Source of the DNA: Rhodospirillales bacterium
Lineage (GTDB): Bacteria > Pseudomonadota > Gammaproteobacteria > Burkholderiales > Burkholderiaceae_D
Assembly: GCA_903970305.1 (NCBI GenBank)
Contig: CAJCID010000124.1
Location: 1-46,564, forward strand
Reading direction: 5' to 3'
Length of the DNA: 46,564 nt
Within the stretch, counting starts at the first letter, position 1; every line of letters begins with the position of its first letter. The position numbers were made by a program, and so were the translations under genes. Of this stretch, positions 24,700 to 31,403 are shown piece after piece. Under the pieces are notes generated by a model. It was given only the letters and a program-made list of their open reading frames with translations. It had not been told where the DNA came from and made no database searches.

Positions 24700-24891
24700 G
24701 TGAAGCGTGCGAAACTCGAAATGTGCTGGCAGCGGGTGAATGGCAAGCTGGGCGTGGCATCGCGGTGGACCGACCCGTCTGAAAAGGCACCAGAGACCCA
24801 GACCAAGCCGGCCCAGGTTGAGCAGGAGGCCGAGTCGAGCGATCCCGTATCGCCTGAAGTCCACGAGGCACTTTTCGCGCAATTCGCCTGA
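24700..24891 (+). CDS. Possible small protein, 63 residues
   Basis: The frame begins with GTG 24700, preceded by GAGGGTAG at four- to five-base spacing, and could also start at ATG 24721. The translation has a basic N-terminus with MCWQRVNGKLGVASRW, then a Lys/Glu/Gln/Pro-rich stretch and a hydrophobic end HEALFAQFA. The composition is more protein-like than neighbouring frames. I recognise no family. An upstream dyad may be regulatory. Confidence 0.35.
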   Translation: MKRAKLEMCWQRVNGKLGVASRWTDPSEKAPETQTKPAQVEQEAESSDPVSPEVHEALFAQFA

Positions 24892-25168
24892 TCCGGACTG
24901 ACCCATCGTTCGCGCAGTCGACAACGACTACGCGCGTTCACAGGGCGCGAAAACGGTGGGGTGTTGGGACCTGTACGCAGTAGCGCTGGGCTGCTGGCCC
25001 CATTCGGGCGCCCTGCCGAGAGGACCCAGAAAGGTGGTCTGCCTCGGCGGGTGCCAGCGCTCAGTCGACCCCAAGAAGCGTCCCACTCGCGACACCCATC
25101 CGGAAGACCCATCCCCGGAAATTCTCGATGAACCGGCCCCTCGCTGCGCCAAGAGCTCGAGAAGACCG

Positions 25169-25498
25169 TCACGCGAGCTCCATCTCCTTGATCCTCAGCT
25201 CATCGCCACCTGTGAACTCCAGGTCGGCCGAGCCGCAGCGGCACAATGATCGAAAGTCCAGAAACATCGACTCGGCCTTGCACTCGCGGCATCGTCCCCG
25301 CGCAGGGACCGAGACGATCTGCAGGACCGATCCCTCCAGGGGCGTGCCCTCTGTGCAGACCTCGTAGCAAAAACTCACGGCAGAGGGCAGCACTGCGCAC
25401 AGGCACCCGATCTCGACCGTCACGCTTGCCACCGGCGTGCCCCCGGCCACTTCACAACAAGTCTCGACGATCTGCTGCGTAATCGAGAGTTCATGCAT
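25169..25498 (-). CDS. hypA: Hydrogenase nickel incorporation protein HypA
   Basis: A 109-residue metallochaperone that delivers Ni to the hydrogenase large subunit with HypB. The N-terminal MHE provides the Ni-binding H2, and the structural zinc site is formed by C70, C73, C86 and C88 (C-x2-C and C-x-C; in most HypA the second pair is C-x2-C, so the shortened spacing is slightly unusual). The length is normal. It is the last gene of the minus-strand hydrogenase block, about 135 bases after the small membrane peptide, and is probably transcribed with it. It is likely dedicated to this enzyme; hypB to hypF are not in the window. Confidence 0.94.
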   Translation of the reverse strand: MHELSITQQIVETCCEVAGGTPVASVTVEIGCLCAVLPSAVSFCYEVCTEGTPLEGSVLQIVSVPARGRCRECKAESMFLDFRSLCRCGSADLEFTGGDELRIKEMELA

Positions 25499-25632
25499 GA
25501 GGACGAGCCTTGGTGCTGATCACGCAGGCGTTCCTGACCCGGGAGGCTGATGCCTGCGAGGCGAGGGCGACCTCCTGAAGCCGATCGCCTTCGGGGCTTC
25601 GCTCCGAGGCCCTCTGATCGACGAGCGCACGA

Positions 25633-25740
25633 TCACATGCTCTTGAGTTTCAGGTACTTCAGAATGTCTGGCACGGTGAGGGCGAAACCGAGAAGGATGG
25701 CGACGCAGACGACGATTGCAGCGATGTCACAAGGAGTCAT
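25633..25740 (-). CDS. 35-residue single-helix membrane peptide (DUF6893-like)
   Basis: The ATG at 25740 is preceded by GAGGGA at four-base spacing; upstream ATG 25752 lacks such a site. The product starts MTPCDIAAIVVCVAILLGFA, one hydrophobic helix, and ends in VPDILKYLKLKSM. This pattern of helix, then PDI-x-(R/K)-Y-L and a basic tail matches the small DUF6893 family found in actinobacterial-type hydrogenase loci. It overlaps the 3' end of the protease gene by 14 bases, a sign of coupling. It may anchor or guide the otherwise soluble hydrogenase at the membrane (inference). Confidence 0.72.
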   Translation of the reverse strand: MTPCDIAAIVVCVAILLGFALTVPDILKYLKLKSM

Positions 25741-26269
25741 GATGTCCCTCATTGCAGAGTCTATTGGTTTGGGGCGCTTCAGCGGGAGAGCCGTTGTTGC
25801 GATTCCAATCGTCGATCGCCGCAATCGCCATCTTGGCGGCGCTCTCCACTGCCGCGGCAACCTCCTCGGACAGGCCGATACGACCCAGATCGGGAGGTCC
25901 GAAGGATGCCGGCTCGCATCCGATCAGGAGAACCTCGGCACAGGGGCCGCCCAGAATGCGCGTCAGGCGCAGCACCTGGGTCGGGTCGATCTGGTGCGGC
26001 GAGATTCCTTCTTCGAGGGGGTCGGCGGGCTCCGGTTCGATCAGATAGAGGGTTCCAGGCACGTCTCCGCACTGCACGGTATCGATCAACACGGCGAGGC
26101 GATAGCCGCCTGTCAAGGCGAACGCCAGGTCCAGACCGCGAATGCCAAAGTCCACCACGTCCACGCCCTCGAGCGGGCGCGCCTCGGCCATGTGCTGCAC
26201 GACGGCGACACCAAACCCGTCGTCGCCATGGAAGATGTTGCCGATGCCTGCGACGAGCACAGGATTCAT
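25727..26269 (-). CDS. Hydrogenase maturation protease (HybD/HyaD family)
   Basis: A 180-residue Ni-dependent endopeptidase that trims the C-terminus of the large subunit after NiFe insertion. GIGNIFHGDDGFGV at residues 8-21 is the family signature. Predicted Ni-sensing residues are D16 (Glu in HybD), D63 in VLIDTVQ and H92 in SPHQ. The ATG at 26269 overlaps the stop of the upstream gene in an ATGA arrangement. The last 20 residues, after DDWNRNNG, are a variable tail overlapping the small membrane peptide gene. Its substrate is most likely the adjacent large subunit, whose C-terminal extension is intact. Confidence 0.94.
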   Translation of the reverse strand: MNPVLVAGIGNIFHGDDGFGVAVVQHMAEARPLEGVDVVDFGIRGLDLAFALTGGYRLAVLIDTVQCGDVPGTLYLIEPEPADPLEEGISPHQIDPTQVLRLTRILGGPCAEVLLIGCEPASFGPPDLGRIGLSEEVAAAVESAAKMAIAAIDDWNRNNGSPAEAPQTNRLCNEGHHDSL

Positions 26270-27624
26270 GGTCCGTCTTCCTCATGCGGCAGGAACTCGA
26301 TCTCGTCCGGCGAGAAGAAGAACCGGTGGCCCGGCAGCCGCTGCCGCCCCAGATCCTGACCCGGATCACTGTTGACCGTCACGGCGACGTGAACCCGATC
26401 GTCAAAATCGAACTCGATCGCCTCGATCACGCCCGTCTGACCGGCGAGTGCGAGATCGAAGACGTCGCCACCAGCCTTGGGATTGAGTTTGACCTGAGCA
26501 CCGACCCGTAGCGCCATGCCGCCGTCCTTGCAGAGCGCGATGCCCACGGGCTCGGCCCCGCCCGGCAGCGTCAGCGTGCTCGAGCCCGCGATGGCCCGCG
26601 GACTGCGCATCACGCCATGCAGTTGCAAGAGCTGGTTTTCAGTGAGGGCTTCGGTGCGGGCGAGTAATTCGGAAGTGCGCTCATCGTTGGCCGCCATCTC
26701 GCGCTTCTCGGCGTCGGTCATGGTCAGAATGCGCAGCGTCAAGATCTCATCGATCTCGGTGCCATCGAAAAGATCCCCCGGACTTTGGGAGGCGATGCGC
26801 GGATGGTCATAGAGGATGATGGGTGAGCACAGCACAGTGTCGTGGCAGCCTTCGGGCCCGACCAGCACCGGCCAGGCGCTCTGGTTGGTGCAGGTCTTGG
26901 CCAGCTTGGCGAGACCCGTAGGCGGATCGATCAGGGACACAAATTCACCGTCCTCGACACCCAGGATCAGGTGCGTCGACATGAAGGCACCCAGCTGCGC
27001 CGCGTTCTTCTCGAGCGTGAGACAGGCCGGCCGCGGGGTGGTGTTCTCCACCCGGATGACGAGCCGATACACCCCGGTTGCGACCTTGTTCGCCGTAATC
27101 GTGACAGAACCTTGTATCGCGGCCTGGGACCTGACGATGGCGCCTCCGAACTGCCCGTTGCTCGCCCGGATCGGCTCGACGGTGCGCTGTGTTTCGATCT
27201 GAAAGTGCAGCGGCGCAAGACCCTGGCCGAGTTCGCGCAGCGTCGCGGTCGGCACGCAGATGTCACATTCCCGCGATTCTTCCCAGGTGAAGTAGCTGCG
27301 TCCGCCACATTGCAGCGAGGCCACAGGGCGTAGCGGCGGCTCGAATTCACTGGGCCAGCGATCCAGCCAGGGCGAGACAGAGCAGATCTGGCGCGCCTGG
27401 GGATGCAGGAAGCGCAGGTGCGTCGCGATGCGCGTGTTCGGGCCGCCCGTGACCAGGCACTGCGTCTCCATGCGCGCGGCCCCCGCGGCTGGGTAGCCGG
27501 GAGGATAGACGCCCCCGAAAGTCCAGCGTCGCTGGTTCTTGATCGAACTCGGACGATAGGGATAGAGCACATAGCCCTCGTAGAGCATCGCTTTGACGAC
27601 GGCATCGGCCGCTGCGAAATTCAT
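26266..27624 (-). CDS. Conserved hydrogenase-locus protein of unknown function, 452 residues
   Basis: This belongs to a family that accompanies group 1h hydrogenases and typically begins with VKAMLYEGYVLYPYRPSS-K-N; here that motif is at residues 10-31. The protein has no signal peptide or membrane helix. Residues 60-260 look beta-rich (GSVTITANKVATGVYRLVIRVENTT). A helical stretch at about 305-340 contains the run MTDAEKREMAANDERTSELL. The C-terminal 80 residues include VGAQVKLNPKAGGDVFDLALAGQTGVIEAIEFDFDD, like a small KOW/SH3-type or HupF-like barrel, and LPGHRFFFSPDEIEFLP. The start overlaps the previous stop as ATGA. It is probably an assembly or electron-transfer partner; the role is unproven. 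Confidence 0.85.
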   Translation of the reverse strand: MNFAAADAVVKAMLYEGYVLYPYRPSSIKNQRRWTFGGVYPPGYPAAGAARMETQCLVTGGPNTRIATHLRFLHPQARQICSVSPWLDRWPSEFEPPLRPVASLQCGGRSYFTWEESRECDICVPTATLRELGQGLAPLHFQIETQRTVEPIRASNGQFGGAIVRSQAAIQGSVTITANKVATGVYRLVIRVENTTPRPACLTLEKNAAQLGAFMSTHLILGVEDGEFVSLIDPPTGLAKLAKTCTNQSAWPVLVGPEGCHDTVLCSPIILYDHPRIASQSPGDLFDGTEIDEILTLRILTMTDAEKREMAANDERTSELLARTEALTENQLLQLHGVMRSPRAIAGSSTLTLPGGAEPVGIALCKDGGMALRVGAQVKLNPKAGGDVFDLALAGQTGVIEAIEFDFDDRVHVAVTVNSDPGQDLGRQRLPGHRFFFSPDEIEFLPHEEDGP

Positions 27625-28265
27625 GTGACCTCCTCTGGCGAGCTGTTGAGCAGGCGCTCCAAGGCCTGCTCCCAGGCGATGAGGCCGTGGCGCTCCTTGT
27701 AGCGGCGCAGCCGATCGAGTACCTCATGCGGGATCTGCAACCAGGCGCTCTCGGGGTAGTAGTGGGACATCATGTCCTTCCAGACCGACACCGGGAGCCG
27801 AAAGCGCACGTCCTGGTCCCAGGCGATCTGGCCGATCTGCAGCCCCTCGCCGTTGTCATGGAAGACGGCGCCGGAGAAGAACAGTAGGAGGGGAATCTCA
27901 CCGCCTGCCAGGCCGCAAAAGTACTTGGTGGTGGCGACATTGAAGTCAAAGCTGCACGGCACGAGCAGGCACGCCTCGCCGCTGCCGACAAAGGCGGGAA
28001 CGAGCGTGGAGGCATGCGTCCAAAGGAGGCTCTGCAGGGTGCGGTCCCAGCGCTCGGGCGCACCGAACAGATCCACGAGCCGCGCCTTCTCCTCCTCGCC
28101 ATAGGAACGAGCGCTCGTCTCGATACGGATCTGGCATTGCACCAGCACATTGCGGATACTCACCGCCCGGTCAGGGCATTCGAGCCCGATCCGAAACTTG
28201 AGAAAGGGCGCCGCCGCGAAGCGCTCGACCTCGACGCCTCGGACCGTGAAGGCGAGATCAGGCAT
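27621..28265 (-). CDS. DUF6084 family hydrogenase-associated protein
   Basis: A 214-residue soluble protein matching DUF6084. The family signatures are FAAAPFLKFRIGLE, VLVQCQIRIE, LVDLFGAPERWDRTLQSLLWTHASTLVPAF, VPCSFDFNVATTKYF, GEIPLLLFFSGAVF and RLPVSVWKDMM. It is found almost only in operons of actinobacterial-type [NiFe]-hydrogenases. No cofactor motif is visible apart from scattered cysteines. The start at 28265 lies within the last codons of the DUF5947 gene (eight-base overlap) and its stop overlaps the next start. Its function is unknown; maturation or stability of the hydrogenase is a reasonable guess. Confidence 0.88.
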   Translation of the reverse strand: MPDLAFTVRGVEVERFAAAPFLKFRIGLECPDRAVSIRNVLVQCQIRIETSARSYGEEEKARLVDLFGAPERWDRTLQSLLWTHASTLVPAFVGSGEACLLVPCSFDFNVATTKYFCGLAGGEIPLLLFFSGAVFHDNGEGLQIGQIAWDQDVRFRLPVSVWKDMMSHYYPESAWLQIPHEVLDRLRRYKERHGLIAWEQALERLLNSSPEEVT

Positions 28266-28995
28266 CGCAATTTGCTCTCGGCAGCACCCGCGCTTCGCGA
28301 TGCAACTCGGCGAAGAAGTCCTCGATCGAGTCCCAGACGGCCGTGCCGCCGGAGATCCCGCGCCAGTGGGTGCGCGTCAGACCCGCAAGTGCATAACAGC
28401 GATCGATTGGTGCGATAAAGTAGTGGCGCGCACCACCAAGCCGATAGGCCAGCAGCGCCTCGACATCGGGCAAGAGGGACCCGAGCACCCGGTTCGACGA
28501 CACCAGAGCCTCCCAGGCAGGTAGCGCAAGGAGAGACTCGACCGCGCCCGCCGCACCCGGATACATCACACTGACGCGACCGACGCCACCCACGCCGCCC
28601 GTGCCACCCACGTCACCCAGGCCACTTCGGGGAGGGGCGGCGCGCGAGGTAAAGAAGAAGGCGAGGCCGATCGGGATACCGAGCGCGTCCCACTGGTCCT
28701 CGCTGAGGCGAAAGTCAGCGAGCAGTCGAACCTCGTCCGGTACGCGCCGGTACTGTCCTTCAGAGTCGAGTTCTGCGCGTGCGGCGCATGCGGAACAGGT
28801 GCATACGAGGCGTCTCGTCGCGGCCTCGAGCAAGTGCGGATGATCTGGGGCGATCGCGCACCCGCAGCGCTCGCAGCGCTCGTGCACGGGCTGCGAGATG
28901 CGCGCGAACGCGCGCAAGGGTGCGATCCAGTTCCACGAGTGCTCCTCCATGCTTGGGGCCTGACCGATCATCGCTGCACCTTGCGGGCGGCCCAT
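28258..28995 (-). CDS. DUF5947 family hydrogenase-associated protein with cysteine cluster
   Basis: A 245-residue protein with a metal-binding knuckle near residues 41-73: C-x2-C-x-C, then CTCSAC, which could hold zinc or iron as in rubredoxin-like sites. Other DUF5947 signatures are YRRVPDEVRLLADFRLSEDQWDALGIPIGLAFFF, YPGAAGAVESLLALPAWE, PDVEALLAYRLG and IDRCYALAGLTRTHWRGISGG. Between GLAFFF and the conserved VMYPG it carries a Gly/Val-rich insert (GGTGGVGGVG) encoded by a 9-base imperfect repeat near 28580-28620. ATG 28995 overlaps the preceding TGA stop (TGATG). The cysteine cluster makes it a candidate electron carrier or Fe-handling maturase. Confidence 0.88.
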   Translation of the reverse strand: MGRPQGAAMIGQAPSMEEHSWNWIAPLRAFARISQPVHERCERCGCAIAPDHPHLLEAATRRLVCTCSACAARAELDSEGQYRRVPDEVRLLADFRLSEDQWDALGIPIGLAFFFTSRAAPPRSGLGDVGGTGGVGGVGRVSVMYPGAAGAVESLLALPAWEALVSSNRVLGSLLPDVEALLAYRLGGARHYFIAPIDRCYALAGLTRTHWRGISGGTAVWDSIEDFFAELHREARVLPRANCDA

Positions 28996-29564
28996 CACTG
29001 TGACGCGTCGGCCGAATCCCGGGCCGGGCGTTTCGTGGTGATGGAAGAGACCGGGACCCGGAAGACCTGCGCCGCCACGAGCTCGATTTCTACCGACGAC
29101 GCATCGGGCGCGGCCTCCATCAAAGCCTCACGGATCTCGCGCCCTATGGCGTTCGCGCTGCCGCTGTCGTAGCGTCCGGCATCGCTGAGCCCAACCTTGA
29201 GCGTGAGCTTGTCGCCCTCGATCGCCACGCTCTGGATGGCCACACCCTGTACGCCCAGATGCGCATGGAGCCGGTCCAGGGCGACGCGCACGCGGGTCTC
29301 GAAATCCACCGGATGCAGGCCATGGAGCAGCAACACGCCGCTGACACGTTCATCGTCGATGAGCCGCGCAGTCAGTAAGGCGCCGCCCGGATGCTCGGCG
29401 ATCGTCTCCAACATCCGGGAGAGGGCCAGACCATGCAGTTCGAGCACGCGTTGCACGAGTAGACGCGCGGCGTCGGCCGCTTCGGGATCGGCCAGGGCAT
29501 CGAGGGCGGACACCACTTCCTCGATGGGTCGTTTTGTAGCGGCGAATGCTTTGACGGTGCCCAT
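28995..29564 (-). CDS. NifU-like protein of the hydrogenase operon, cysteines lost
   Basis: A 189-residue protein. The N-terminal half is helical and includes LLLHGLHPVDFETRVRVALDRL, diagnostic of the NifU-family member of group 1h operons. The C-terminal half resembles the NifU C-terminal domain: LTLKVGLSDAGRYDSGSANAIGREIREALMEAAPDASSVEIE. In relatives the loop after the second strand holds a C-x2-C iron-sulfur scaffold; here it reads AGRYDSGSANA with no cysteine, and the whole protein contains none. It therefore cannot carry a cluster in the usual way. It starts directly after the large-subunit stop. Confidence 0.8.
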   Translation of the reverse strand: MGTVKAFAATKRPIEEVVSALDALADPEAADAARLLVQRVLELHGLALSRMLETIAEHPGGALLTARLIDDERVSGVLLLHGLHPVDFETRVRVALDRLHAHLGVQGVAIQSVAIEGDKLTLKVGLSDAGRYDSGSANAIGREIREALMEAAPDASSVEIELVAAQVFRVPVSSITTKRPARDSADASQ

Positions 29565-31400
29565 CTAGTCGTGACCTCCGGCGTGCTCCACGACATGCTC
29601 GCCGCGCACACCGTAGGTCGGGGAGTGCGTTGTTTTCAGGGTCTTGCCGTTGCCCACGTACATGTGCACGCCGCAGGGCAGGCACGGGTCGAAGCTGCGC
29701 ACGGCGCGCATGATGTCGATCCCCTTGAAGCGGTCGGCGCCGTTTTCCTCGAAGATCGGCGTGTTCTGTACCGCATCCTCGTAGGGGCCGGGTGTGCCGT
29801 AGATGTCGCGCGGGTTGGCATTCCAGGGCGTGGGCGGATACGGATGGTAGTTGGCGATCTTGCCGTCGCGGATCACGAGATGGTGCGAGAGCACGCCGCG
29901 CACGGCCTCGTGAAAGCCGCAGCCAATCGCCTCTTCGGGAACCTTGAACTCCGTCCATGTCTGGGTCCGGCCGGCTTTCAATTCGGCGAGAGCCTTCTCA
30001 ACAAAATGGAGCGCGGCGGCCGCGCAGTAAGCCTGGAAGTAGCTGCGGGCCCGGTCCCGCTCGATGGCATTGCTCCACTTGGGGATCTTCCATTCGAACT
30101 CGACTTCGGGTTTGAGCGCGGTCTTGGGCAGGTAGATCTTGACGCTCTGCCCGGTCGACTTGACATAGCCGATATCGACGAGCCCTGCCAGCGCCGTGGA
30201 CCACAGGCGCGCGATCGGGCCGCCGCCGGTGTCCAGGGCGAGATGATCGCCGGTGCGCTTGTCGAGCCAGCGCGGTGACATGACCCAGGAATACTTGCCC
30301 TCGAAATTACGCTTTTGGGGGCGTGGAATCGTCGACTGGTTCCACGGGTGGTTCTGATCGATCGGGTTACCCAAGGGGTCCTTCTTGACGAAGGTCTCCT
30401 GGTTCGCCCATTCGTCGTAGTAGGAACTTCCAAGGAGAATGCGCATGTTGACATTGATCTCGACGAGATCGGTCGTGACCAGTTTGCCGTCGACCACGAC
30501 CCCTGGGGTGACCAGCATCGACCTGCCCCATGAGCCCATGTTCTTGTACTGGTAGTCGCAGACGTCCGGATCCTGGAACGAGCCCCAACAACCCAGCAGA
30601 ATCCGGCGGCGCCCGACCTCCTCGTAGCCGGGTAGCGCCTCGTAGAAGAAGTCGAACAGGTCGTCATGGAGCGGCACGACCCGCTTCATGAACTCGACGT
30701 ACTTCATGAGCCGCGTCAGATAGTCGGTGAACAGCTGGACCGTCGGCACCGTCCCGACCCCGCCCGGATACAAGGTCGACGGATGGACATGGCGGCCCTC
30801 CATCAGGCAGAACATCTCGCGCGTCAGGCGGCTGACCTGCAGCGTTTCTCGGTAGAAGTCGCCCGTGAACGGATTCAGGGCGGTCATGATGTCGGCAATC
30901 GTGCGATAGCCATGGTCCGCGGCGTGCGGCGCTGCGGTTCTTTGCGCCTGCTGCCACACGCCGGGATTGGTCTCCTTCACCATCTTCTCGCAAAAGTCCA
31001 CACCGACCAGGTTGTCCTGGTACAGGTTGTGGTCAAACATGTACTCGGCCGCCTCGCCGAGGTTCACAATCCATTCCGCGATCGCCGGTGGTTTCACCCC
31101 GTAAGCCATGTTCTGCGCGTAGACCGAGCAGGTCGCATGGTTGTCGCCGCAGATGCCGCAGATGCGGCTCGTGATGAAGTGCGCGTCGCGGGGATCTTTG
31201 CCCTTCATGAAGATGCTGTAGCCCCGAAAGATCGAAGAAGTGCTGTAACACTCGGCGACCTCGCGGTTCTCGAAGTCGATTTTCGTGAAGATGCCAAGGC
31301 TCCCCACGATCCGGGTGATCGGATCCCAGTGTTTCTCGACGAGGATGCGCGCAGGCTTGGTTTCGGGCTGCTTGGGAAGGTCGACTGCGGGGGTGTCCAT
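29565..31400 (-). CDS. hhyL: [NiFe]-hydrogenase large subunit, group 1h (actinobacterial type)
   Basis: A 611-residue catalytic subunit that splits H2 at a NiFe(CN)2CO centre. The N-terminal ligand motif is R79-I-C81-G-I-C84-G-D-N-H88. The C-terminal motif is D571-P-C573-L-P-C576-G-V-H579, so all four metal-binding cysteines are present. The 32 residues after H579 (starting MYVGNGKTLK) form the propeptide removed by the maturation protease, longer than the about 15 residues common in other groups. No signal peptide is present; export, if any, would rely on the partner, which lacks a Tat signal too, so a cytoplasmic or membrane-associated enzyme is expected. The gene lies three bases behind the small subunit. 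Confidence 0.97.
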   Translation of the reverse strand: MDTPAVDLPKQPETKPARILVEKHWDPITRIVGSLGIFTKIDFENREVAECYSTSSIFRGYSIFMKGKDPRDAHFITSRICGICGDNHATCSVYAQNMAYGVKPPAIAEWIVNLGEAAEYMFDHNLYQDNLVGVDFCEKMVKETNPGVWQQAQRTAAPHAADHGYRTIADIMTALNPFTGDFYRETLQVSRLTREMFCLMEGRHVHPSTLYPGGVGTVPTVQLFTDYLTRLMKYVEFMKRVVPLHDDLFDFFYEALPGYEEVGRRRILLGCWGSFQDPDVCDYQYKNMGSWGRSMLVTPGVVVDGKLVTTDLVEINVNMRILLGSSYYDEWANQETFVKKDPLGNPIDQNHPWNQSTIPRPQKRNFEGKYSWVMSPRWLDKRTGDHLALDTGGGPIARLWSTALAGLVDIGYVKSTGQSVKIYLPKTALKPEVEFEWKIPKWSNAIERDRARSYFQAYCAAAALHFVEKALAELKAGRTQTWTEFKVPEEAIGCGFHEAVRGVLSHHLVIRDGKIANYHPYPPTPWNANPRDIYGTPGPYEDAVQNTPIFEENGADRFKGIDIMRAVRSFDPCLPCGVHMYVGNGKTLKTTHSPTYGVRGEHVVEHAGGHD

Positions 31401-31403
31401 GCG

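Larger units (their letters stand above)
24262..25168. other. 900-base gene-poor region between pepE and hypA
   Basis: Open frames on both strands lack recognisable domains and look like GC shadows or decayed sequence. Two items stand out and are listed separately: a hairpin at 24574-24596 and a 63-codon frame at 24700. The minus-strand 105-codon frame ending at 24287 has several Cys residues but no match I can name. The rest of hypBCDEF, which might be expected near a hydrogenase operon, is absent here. Confidence 0.45.
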
